Below, one piece after another: positions 1 to 4,753 of a DNA stretch of 5,078 nt. Within the stretch, counting starts at the first letter, position 1; the number at the start of each line of letters is the position of its first letter. The stretch spans positions 1 to 5,078 of the forward strand of contig JABIST010000213.1 of NCBI GenBank assembly GCA_018700215.1, given 5' to 3'. The stretch comes from Dehalococcoidia bacterium (GTDB lineage: Bacteria > Chloroflexota > Dehalococcoidia > UBA2979). The position numbers and the translations under genes were made by a program. The notes beneath the pieces are model-generated. The model did no database searches. It was not told the origin of the DNA and was given only the letters and a program-made list of their open reading frames with translations.

Positions 1-407
1 CGGCCGTCGTAACGCGGTGGCTCTTTGCGGGCCTGCTGCTGCTCGCGCATCTCCTTCAGCTCCGCGGCAGTGGCGAAGCAGCGGTAGGCGTTGCCGGAGG
101 CGAGCAGACGATCGGCGGCGTCCTGGTAGAGGGATTTGCGTTCGGACTGGAGGTACGGGCCGAAGGGGCCACCCACATCGGGGCCCTCGTCCCAGTCGAT
201 GCCGAGCCAGCTGAGCGAGTCCATGATCCGCTGGACGGCGCCCGGGACCTCGCGGGTCTGATCCGTGTCTTCGACTCGGAAGATGAACTTGCCGTTCATA
301 TGTCGGGCGTAGAGCCAGGTCCACAGCGCCTGGCGGATCATGCCGACGTGTGGATCCCCTGTGGGACTCGGTGCGAAGCGGACGCGGACGGGGCGATCAG
401 TCGTCAT
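1..407 (-). CDS. gltX: Glutamyl-tRNA synthetase, N-terminal part (cut by window edge)
   Basis: Class I aminoacyl-tRNA synthetase that charges tRNA-Glu (or tRNA-Glu and tRNA-Gln in bacteria lacking GlnRS) in the cytoplasm. The 135 visible codons hold the start of the Rossmann catalytic domain: RFAPSPTGDPHVG at residues 10-22, in which PHVG is the HIGH-type ATP-binding signature; then FRVEDTDQTR at 43-52, WLGIDWDEGP at 67-76 and GPYLQSER at 83-90, all typical of GltX. The ATG at 407-405 is preceded by GAGG (complement of 414-417) with a 6-base spacer. It overlaps the end of the pseudouridine synthase gene by 11 bases, so it is probably the third gene of the lspA transcript and translationally coupled. 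The KMSKS loop and anticodon-binding domain lie outside the window. GluQ-RS (YadB) is an alternative family, but the GPYLQSER region and the domain layout favour GltX. Confidence 0.95.
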   Translation of the reverse strand, partial: MTTDRPVRVRFAPSPTGDPHVGMIRQALWTWLYARHMNGKFIFRVEDTDQTREVPGAVQRIMDSLSWLGIDWDEGPDVGGPFGPYLQSERKSLYQDAADRLLASGNAYRCFATAAELKEMREQQQARKEPPRYDG

Positions 408-1353
408 CGGTTTCCTCAGCCTGCAGCGTGGTCGTGGATTCAGTGGAGTGGCGGAGACGGAGGGTGTCCAGCGCGGCCTGGAAATCGGGCGGGATTGGCG
501 CCTCGAACTCTCGCCATGCGCCGCTTGAGGGCAGTGAGAAGCCGAGCAGACGCGCGTGCAACGCCTGGCGGGCGATCAGGTCGGACGGCTTGCCGTAGAG
601 CCAGTCGCCGAGGACGGGGTTTCCGATGGCGGCCATGTGGATGCGGATCTGGTGGGTGCGACCGGTGTAGATGCGGATATCGACGAGCGCGGCCTCTTCG
701 CCGAACTGCTCCAGGACGTGGAATTCGGTGCGCGCGGTTCGGCCCTGCTCGACGACGGCCTGGCGGCGCGGGTCTTGCGGGTCCGGGCCGACCTGAGTCT
801 CGATCATGCCCTCGGACGGGTCGACGTAGCCGACGACGATTGTGATGTAGCGCTTGAGGGTCTCGCGTTGTTTCCACTGCTCCTTGAGGGCGAACTGGGC
901 AGCCTGGGATCGGGCGAGGGCGATCGTCCCGGTGGTATCGCGGTCCAGGCGGTGGACGATGCCGCCGCGGCCGGTGTCGTCGATGTCGCGCACTTCGGGG
1001 TAGCGGGAACGGACGGCGTTGATCAGGGTGACGTCGTTGGAGCCGGGGGTGGGGTGGACGATGATGCCGGCGGGCTTGTTGAGGACCAGCGTCTCCTCGT
1101 CCTCGAAGATCACGTCCAGCGGGACGTCCTGCGATTGCCAGTCCAGGTCCGGGACGACGGGCTCGACGACGGTGATGGCGGCGCCTGTGCGTACGGGGTG
1201 GGCGGGACGAGTGGCGACGGTGCCGGCGACCTCGACGAGTCCCTCTTCGATGAAGCGGCGGACTTGCGAGCGCGACAGCTCTGGCATGGCGGCGACGACG
1301 GCACGATCGAGCCGATTGTCCTCGGTGGCGACGAATTCACGGCGGTCGGTCAT
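397..1353 (-). CDS. rluD: RluA/RluD-family rRNA pseudouridine synthase
   Basis: 318-residue enzyme expected to isomerise uridine to pseudouridine in 23S rRNA. Residues about 14-63 resemble an S4 RNA-binding domain (RLDRAVVAAMPELSRSQVRR onward). The catalytic domain follows: LVLNKPAGIIVHP at 89-101, the active-site motif GIVHRLDRDTTG at 131-142 with catalytic Asp137, and GRTHQIRIHM at 231-240. The acidic tail ends in EETDDD. The start is chosen at the ATG that overlaps the lspA stop as ATGA (1353-1350). The frame stays open further upstream, but that extension is low-complexity Arg/His sequence lying across lspA and is spurious. No strong ribosome site is visible, consistent with translational coupling to lspA. 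lspA followed by an RluA-type gene is a common bacterial arrangement (for example lspA-ylyB in Bacillus). The exact target uridines (RluD versus another RluA-family member) cannot be told from sequence. Confidence 0.93.
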   Translation of the reverse strand: MTDRREFVATEDNRLDRAVVAAMPELSRSQVRRFIEEGLVEVAGTVATRPAHPVRTGAAITVVEPVVPDLDWQSQDVPLDVIFEDEETLVLNKPAGIIVHPTPGSNDVTLINAVRSRYPEVRDIDDTGRGGIVHRLDRDTTGTIALARSQAAQFALKEQWKQRETLKRYITIVVGYVDPSEGMIETQVGPDPQDPRRQAVVEQGRTARTEFHVLEQFGEEAALVDIRIYTGRTHQIRIHMAAIGNPVLGDWLYGKPSDLIARQALHARLLGFSLPSSGAWREFEAPIPPDFQAALDTLRLRHSTESTTTLQAEETDDD

Positions 1354-1910
1354 TCGGTGGAGCTTTCGATTGAGGCTTCGGTGGGTACGACTGCCGGGTT
1401 GGGTTCGTCGCGATCGAGGAATGTGAGGATGACGAGTGTGGTGACGCCGACGACGATGGCGGAGTCGGCGATGTTGAAGGCCGGGTAGTGGGTGGGGTCG
1501 ATGAAGTCGGTGACGGAGCCGCGTGTGAGGCGGTCGACGAGGTTGCCGATGGCGCCGCCGAGGACGAGTGCGAGCGCGAGGGTGAACCAGCGGGGGTAGT
1601 CGTTTCCTCGGAAGATGGTGAAGCTGATGACGATGATGGCGATGACGGTGGTGACGATGAGGAGTGGGCCGGCGCCCTGGAGGACGCCGAAGGCGGCGCC
1701 GCTGTTTTCGTAGTGAGAGATGCGGAGCAGTTCGGCGTTCGTGGGCCAATATTCGCCCTCGGCGAGCCAGTTGCGGATCAGGGCTTTGGTGCCCTGGTCG
1801 ATAGCGACGATGGTGGCGGCGATCAGCAGCAATGGGCTGGCGCGCTGCACCAGCCCCTGGGGCACCTCGATTGGGGAGGTGTCGGGATGTTCGTTTCTTA
1901 CGTGGTCCAT
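1350..1910 (-). CDS. lspA: Lipoprotein signal peptidase (signal peptidase II)
   Basis: Integral-membrane aspartyl protease that removes the signal peptide from prolipoproteins after diacylglyceryl transfer. The protein is 186 residues, within the usual 150-200. Four hydrophobic segments are visible, near residues 24-37, 80-99, 108-122 and 144-165. Family motifs are complete: IDQGTK at 37-42, NSGAAFG at 69-75, GNLVDR at 122-127 with catalytic Asp126, and FNIADS at 145-150 with catalytic Asp149. The polar N-terminal extension of about 20 residues is a little long and the ATG has no convincing SD. Either the message is nearly leaderless or translation starts further in (GTG at residue 16 or 21). 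It is the first gene of the lspA-rluD-gltX run and is transcribed divergently from the molybdopterin oxidoreductase gene. Confidence 0.96.
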   Translation of the reverse strand: MDHVRNEHPDTSPIEVPQGLVQRASPLLLIAATIVAIDQGTKALIRNWLAEGEYWPTNAELLRISHYENSGAAFGVLQGAGPLLIVTTVIAIIVISFTIFRGNDYPRWFTLALALVLGGAIGNLVDRLTRGSVTDFIDPTHYPAFNIADSAIVVGVTTLVILTFLDRDEPNPAVVPTEASIESSTE

Positions 1911-1914
1911 GGGT

Positions 1915-1959
1915 TACCAGCGTAGCCGACGCTCGGCCAGCGGTCCGCTGGCGCTGGTA
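1915..1959. promoter_or_regulatory. Candidate operator: clustered CCAGCG/CGCTGG half-sites between divergent genes
   Basis: The 89-base gap between lspA and the oxidoreductase gene holds four copies of one hexamer: CCAGCG at 1917-1922 and 1937-1942, and its complement CGCTGG at 1946-1951 and 1952-1957. The middle pair forms a perfect palindrome, GCCAGCGG-T-CCGCTGGC (1936-1952). The outer pair forms TACCAGCG...CGCTGGTA (1915-1922 with 1952-1959). The two same-direction copies are 20 bases apart, about two helical turns. The cluster covers the expected promoter zone of both genes, so a dimeric regulator controlling one or both is plausible. A hairpin in the lspA leader is the alternative reading. 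The regulator is unknown. Confidence 0.45.
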
Positions 1960-1963
1960 GGAT
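1955..1963 (+). promoter_or_regulatory. Possible extended -10 for the oxidoreductase-selenoprotein unit
   Basis: TGG followed by TAGGAT (1958-1963) resembles an extended -10 element (TGn plus a 4/6 match to TATAAT). It would start RNA near 1970, leaving a leader of about 30 bases before the GTG at 2000. No good -35 is seen, and the inverted repeat at 1936-1959 overlaps the box, which would suit repression. Confidence 0.3.
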
Positions 1964-1999
1964 TTAGGGGACTACTCGAATGAATCGGAGGCGAACGCG

Positions 2000-2611
2000 G
2001 TGACTTCTAGCCTGTCAGGCGGCCAGCCGAGTGCGAGCGATCAGCTCCCGGACGGACGCCCGCGGCTGCCTCCGGGGCAACGGTTGGTGGAGAACTGGCC
2101 GGTGTTGCACTACGGCGGGATGCCGCGCATCGAACTTGATGCCTGGGAATTCAAGATCGTGGGGCTGGTGCCAGAAGAGCTGACGCTCAATCTGGAGCAG
2201 TTCATGGCGCTGCCTCAGACGAGCTTGCGCACTGACATCCACTGCGTGACGACGTGGAGCCGCTACGACAATGACTGGGAAGGCGTGCAGTTCAGTGAGC
2301 TGTTGAAGCTGGCGAACCCGCTGCCGGAAGCGACTCATGTGATCTTTCATTCGTACGGCGGTTACACGACGAACCTGCCGATTACCGATCTGGACCGGCC
2401 AGATGTGCTGATGGTGCACAGTCACGACGGCGAACCGCTGACCGAGGAACACGGCGCACCGCTGCGCGGGATGGTTCCACACCTGTACTTCTGGAAGAGC
2501 GCGAAATGGGTGCGCGGCATTGAATTCGTCGCGCAGGACCGGCCGGGGTTCTGGGAGATGTATGGCTACCACATGCGCGGCGATCCGTGGAGTGAAGAGC
2601 GCTACGGGTAG
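2000..2611 (+). CDS. Sulfite-oxidase-fold molybdopterin oxidoreductase (heme-free, cytoplasmic)
   Basis: 203-residue protein of the oxidoreductase molybdopterin-binding family (COG2041; YuiH-like group common in Gram-positive and Chloroflexota-type bacteria). It should bind Mo-molybdopterin and carry out a two-electron oxidation or reduction, but the physiological substrate of this subgroup is not established. The key motif is DIHCVTTWSR at residues 79-88, where Cys82 is the expected molybdenum ligand. Other conserved stretches are WPVLHYGG (33-40), SYGGYTTNLP (118-127), HGAPLRGMVPHLYFWKSAKW (151-170) and GYHMRGDPW (189-197). There is no twin-arginine signal, no heme-binding domain and no dimerisation domain of eukaryotic sulfite oxidase, so a soluble cytoplasmic protein is likely. 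The GTG start is supported by GGAGG at 1987-1991 with an 8-base spacer. A thiol-redox selenoprotein gene follows 33 bases downstream and is probably cotranscribed. Confidence 0.93.
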   Translation: MTSSLSGGQPSASDQLPDGRPRLPPGQRLVENWPVLHYGGMPRIELDAWEFKIVGLVPEELTLNLEQFMALPQTSLRTDIHCVTTWSRYDNDWEGVQFSELLKLANPLPEATHVIFHSYGGYTTNLPITDLDRPDVLMVHSHDGEPLTEEHGAPLRGMVPHLYFWKSAKWVRGIEFVAQDRPGFWEMYGYHMRGDPWSEERYG

Positions 2612-2630
2612 CGCATTGGTTCGTTGTGGC

Positions 2631-2637
2631 AAGGAGG
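2631..2637 (+). promoter_or_regulatory. Strong Shine-Dalgarno that fixes the selenoprotein start
   Basis: AAGGAGG, a full match to the anti-SD, sits 7 bases before the ATG at 2645. The later in-frame ATG at 2699, just after the TGA codon, has no purine-rich site before it. Ribosomes are therefore loaded upstream of the TGA and must read it, which argues against the shorter 72-residue product. Confidence 0.85.
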
Positions 2638-2644
2638 CGACACG

Positions 2645-2917
2645 ATGGCTGACGGTGGTGTGCGGATCAGGCTCCGGTACTGCGTTCCGTGAAACTACAT
2701 GCAACGGGCCACCTGGACGGCGGCCGAGATTCTGAGTGAGTATCAGCACGACATTGAGTCGTTCGAACTGGAGATGGGGAGTGGTGGCGACTTCGAGTTC
2801 ACGCTGGATGGTCAGCTGATCTACTCGAAGCAGGCAACGGGTGAGTACCCGGACATCAAGATCTTGAAGCAGGCGGTGGTGGACGCGATCGAGGCGCGGG
2901 CGACGGCCTCACCTTGA
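2645..2917 (+). CDS. SelW/Rdx-family thioredoxin-like selenoprotein (TGA at 2690-2692 read as Sec)
   Basis: 90-residue protein of the SelT/SelW/SelH (Rdx) family, small thioredoxin-fold redox proteins with a CxxC or CxxU active site after the first beta strand. Translation from ATG 2645 gives VRIRLRYCVP (residues 6-15), then an in-frame TGA at codon 16, then NYMQRATW. Cys13 and codon 16 form the CxxU motif, so TGA takes the place of the second redox cysteine. The rest is intact and family-like: a helix around 20-33, then FEFTLDGQLIYSKQATGEYP near 50-69 and a C-terminal helix. A perfect SD precedes the ATG and a SECIS-like hairpin follows the TGA. Gene callers would report only 2699-2917 and lose the active site. 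Bacterial SelW-like selenoproteins are already known, so the family is not new. A Cys-to-stop mutation or sequencing error is the main alternative. The selenocysteine machinery (selA, selB, selC, selD) is not in this window. Confidence 0.85.
2705..2726 (+). promoter_or_regulatory. Candidate bacterial SECIS element
   Basis: Just downstream of the TGA the RNA can fold as GGCC (2707-2710) with GGCC (2722-2725), an A-C mismatch, then CC (2712-2713) with GG (2719-2720), closing a five-base loop TGGAC (2714-2718). C2705-G2726 can add a pair past a bulged G. The loop begins 21 bases after the TGA and has G as its second base. This fits the general bacterial SECIS pattern as I recall it (small apical loop with an early G, about 16-37 bases from the UGA), where SelB binds. 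The stem is short and coding constraints apply, so it is supportive rather than decisive. Confidence 0.6.
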
Positions 2918-2936
2918 CCACCGGCGACAGCAAGCA

Positions 2937-2974
2937 ACATGAAAAAGCCCGCCGACCGGCGGGCTTTTTCATGT
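2937..2974. terminator. Bidirectional intrinsic terminator
   Basis: A perfect inverted repeat with 17-base arms (2937-2953 and 2958-2974) and a four-base GACC loop. The GC core GCCCGCC/GGCGGGC is flanked by A5 on one side and T5 on the other, so it works as a rho-independent terminator in both directions. It lies 19 bases after the selenoprotein stop and 17 bases beyond the malic enzyme stop, and should end both convergent transcripts. Confidence 0.95.
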
Positions 2975-2991
2975 CTGACGAACCACAGTGG

Positions 2992-4494
2992 TTACACGTA
3001 GACGCGGGGTCCGAACTGCCGAGTGTCGCCTGAGCGGAGCGCTTCGGCGTGAACGGCCTCGGCGACGCGTTCGACGACTTCCGGGTTGAAGACGGACGGG
3101 AGGATGTATTCGTCGCTGAGCTGGTCGTCTGGGATGACGTCCGCGATGGCGCGGGCGGCGACGATCTTCATCTCCTCGGTGATGTTGCGCGCGTGCGCAT
3201 CGAGCGCGCCGCGGAACAGACCGGGGAAGCAGAGGACGTTGTTGATCTGGTTGGGGTAGTCCGAGCGCCCGGTGGCGATGACGCGTGCTGAACCTTCCGG
3301 GATGTCTTCGGGGAGGATTTCGGGGATCGGGTTGGCGAGCGAGAAGATGATCGCGTCGTCGGCCATCTTCGTGACCCAGTCCGGCTCAATCAGGCGGGGG
3401 CCGGAGAGTCCGAGAAAGAGGTCAGCACCCTGCAGGGCGTCCTCGACCGATCCGTCGAAGCCCTCGGGGTTGGTGTTCTCGGCGAACCACTCCTTGGCGA
3501 CGTTGAGGTTGTCTCGACCCTTGTAGACGGCGCCGCTGCGGTCGAAGCCGATTACGTTTTTCACGCCGTAGTTCATCATGATTTTGGAGCAGGCGACGCC
3601 GGAGGCGCCGACGCCGAGGACGACGACCTTGAGGTCTTCGGGGCGCTTCTTGACGATCTTGAGGCTGTTCATCAGCGCCGCGAGGACGACGACGGCGGTG
3701 CCGTGCTGGTCGTCGTGGAAAACGGGGATGTCGAGGGCCTGCAGCCGCTCTTCGATTTCGAAGCAGCGGGGTGCCGAGATGTCTTCGAGCAGGATCCCAC
3801 CGAAGGTGGGGGCGATTACTTCGCAGACGCGGATGATTTCGTCGGTGTCCTTGGTGTCGAGGCAGAGCGGCCAGGCATCGACGTCCGCGAAGGACTTGAA
3901 GAGCATGGATTTGCCCTCCATCACCGGCATCGCAGCTTCCGGGCCGATGTCACCGAGGCCGAGGACGGCGGTGCCGTCCGAGACGATGGCGATGGTGTTG
4001 GAGCGGATGGTGAGTGCCCAGACGGCGTCCGGGTTGTCGTGGATCGCCATCGAGACGCGGCCGACGCCAGGTGTGTAGACGTGGGCGAGTTCCGCGTTGG
4101 TGCGGATGTTCACCTTGTTCTGGATCTGGATCTTGCCGCGACGGTGGAGCTGGAAGGTACGGTCCGAGGCGAGTTCAAGGTCCACCCCATCGATTGCGGC
4201 TACGGCGTCTGAAACTTGCTTCGCGTGGTCTTCGTTCTCGCAGAGCACGCGGATATCGCGGACCATGCGGTCCGCGTGTGCTTCGCGGATATCGATGTCC
4301 ATGATATTGGCGCCGGCGTCACCGAGGGTGGTGGTGATCAGGCCAAGCATGCCGGGGCGCTGTTCGCTGTTGAGGCGGATCAGAAGTTGATAGCCGGCTG
4401 ACGAGTATCCCTGGGACGGGTTGAGGAATTCCTCAACGACCTCTGACTGCTCGCGTTCGCGTTGCGCTCGATCTCGCATTTCTTGCGTCGTCAT
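2992..4494 (-). CDS. Malic enzyme with N-terminal ACT domain
   Basis: 500-residue cytoplasmic enzyme expected to decarboxylate L-malate to pyruvate with reduction of NAD(P), linking the TCA cycle to pyruvate. After a charged leader, residues about 35-110 form an ACT-type ligand-binding domain (QLLIRLNSEQRPGMLGLI onward), suggesting allosteric control by a small molecule, often an amino acid. The catalytic part has VYTPGVG at 139-145 (catalytic Tyr140), SDGTAVLGLGDIGPEAAMP at 172-190, MEGKSMLFK at 192-200 (catalytic Lys195), LEDIS at 236-240 and FHDDQHGT at 259-266 (divalent-metal ligands). The Rossmann loop is GVGASG at 294-299, followed by FSLANPIPEI at 384-393. Asp318 after the second Rossmann strand hints at NAD preference, but this is uncertain. 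Bacterial malic enzymes of about 400 residues lack the ACT part, so the extra length is the fusion. The ATG at 4494 has GGGAG (complement of 4503-4507) at an 8-base spacing. Confidence 0.95.
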   Translation of the reverse strand: MTTQEMRDRAQREREQSEVVEEFLNPSQGYSSAGYQLLIRLNSEQRPGMLGLITTTLGDAGANIMDIDIREAHADRMVRDIRVLCENEDHAKQVSDAVAAIDGVDLELASDRTFQLHRRGKIQIQNKVNIRTNAELAHVYTPGVGRVSMAIHDNPDAVWALTIRSNTIAIVSDGTAVLGLGDIGPEAAMPVMEGKSMLFKSFADVDAWPLCLDTKDTDEIIRVCEVIAPTFGGILLEDISAPRCFEIEERLQALDIPVFHDDQHGTAVVVLAALMNSLKIVKKRPEDLKVVVLGVGASGVACSKIMMNYGVKNVIGFDRSGAVYKGRDNLNVAKEWFAENTNPEGFDGSVEDALQGADLFLGLSGPRLIEPDWVTKMADDAIIFSLANPIPEILPEDIPEGSARVIATGRSDYPNQINNVLCFPGLFRGALDAHARNITEEMKIVAARAIADVIPDDQLSDEYILPSVFNPEVVERVAEAVHAEALRSGDTRQFGPRVYV

Positions 4495-4530
4495 GATCGG
4501 TTCTCCCAGGACGCCACGGTTAGGCGTTCG

Positions 4531-4536
4531 AATATA
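4531..4536 (-). promoter_or_regulatory. Probable -10 box of the malic enzyme gene
   Basis: Read on the minus strand this is TATATT (5/6 match to TATAAT), one of the few AT-rich hexamers in the gap. It would start RNA near 4524 and leave a leader of about 30 bases containing the GGGAG ribosome site. No recognisable -35 is present at 16-18 bases, so an activator or a different sigma factor may be involved. Confidence 0.45.
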
Positions 4537-4630
4537 GCGAGGATTCTCCTATGCGGGAGGGGTGTTTAGCTGACCTGACTGGTTCGCCCTCGTTTGAAGA
4601 GGCCGGTGAGCTGTTCCGAACCTGACGAAA

Positions 4631-4665
4631 TGGGGATCCCGCTTGTGCTAGAATTGGGTTCCCCA
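4631..4665. promoter_or_regulatory. Inverted repeat flanking the plus-strand -10: candidate operator
   Basis: TGGGGATCCC (4631-4640) and GGGTTCCCCA (4656-4665) are inverted copies with 9 of 10 bases matching, separated by 15 bases that contain the extended -10 at 4646-4654. A dimeric repressor bound here would cover the promoter. Formation as an RNA hairpin is unlikely because the left arm lies upstream of the predicted transcription start. Confidence 0.45.
4646..4654 (+). promoter_or_regulatory. Extended -10 promoter for the right-hand membrane protein gene
   Basis: TGC followed directly by TAGAAT (4649-4654) is a full extended -10: a TGn motif plus a 5/6 match to TATAAT. CTGACG at 4622-4627 is the nearest -35-like hexamer but is 21 bases away, too far for normal use; extended -10 promoters can work without it. 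RNA would start near 4660-4662, giving a leader of about 90 bases before the ATG at 4754. Confidence 0.55.
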
Positions 4666-4673
4666 GCCTCCCG

Positions 4674-4753
4674 CGGAGTTGCTTACGACTCCGAAACAGG
4701 GCATTGGCTGAACCCGGGTCCGCCCCGGCGGACCCCGTTTCCGGAGGTCGGCG
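4674..4753 (+). promoter_or_regulatory. Structured 5' leader with alternative SD-sequestering folds
   Basis: Three elements interact. CGGAGTTG (4674-4681) pairs with CGACTCCG (4686-4693) in an 8-bp hairpin (one G-T wobble) with a CTTA loop. GGGTCCGCC (4716-4724) pairs with GGCGGACCC (4727-4735) in a very stable hairpin just before the ribosome site. GACTCCGAAAC (4687-4697) can also pair with GTTTCCGGAGGTC (4737-4749) through 11 pairs with two single-base bulges, enclosing the middle hairpin and burying the SD GGAGGT (4743-4748). ACTCCG cannot be in both the first and third helices, so the leader looks like a two-state translational switch. I recognise no known riboswitch class. A protein target or a thermosensor is possible. 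Pairing was done by eye with no energy calculation. Confidence 0.5.

Noticed and set aside
556..1488. 310-residue open frame on the plus strand opposite rluD and lspA
   Set aside because: It is the mirror of a well-supported pseudouridine synthase gene in GC-rich DNA. The translation is Asp/Gly/Val-rich with no recognisable motif, and there is no convincing ribosome site.
1354..1749. N-terminal extension of the rluD frame across lspA
   Set aside because: The added residues are Arg/His/Pro-rich low-complexity sequence, an out-of-frame reading of the certain lspA gene. The ATGA overlap gives a natural start at 1353.
2015..2749. 244-residue minus-strand open frame opposite the molybdopterin oxidoreductase and selenoprotein start
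   Set aside because: Shadow of the plus-strand genes. It has no family motifs, while the plus strand shows conserved active-site motifs in the same DNA.
2699..2917. 72-residue protein starting at the ATG after the TGA
   Set aside because: No ribosome site precedes this ATG, and the product would lack the CxxU/CxxC active site and the first beta strand. The ATG at 2645 with AAGGAGG is far better.
4573..4626. ACCTGAC repeated at 4573-4579 and 4620-4626, and GGTTCG/CGAACC at 4581-4586 and 4617-4622
   Set aside because: Six- and seven-base matches separated by tens of bases are expected by chance, and they do not line up with any promoter element.
4716..4740. Hairpin GGGTCCGCC/GGCGGACCC as an intrinsic terminator
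   Set aside because: Only three T residues come shortly after it, and it lies directly before a ribosome site, so a leader-RNA role fits better than termination.
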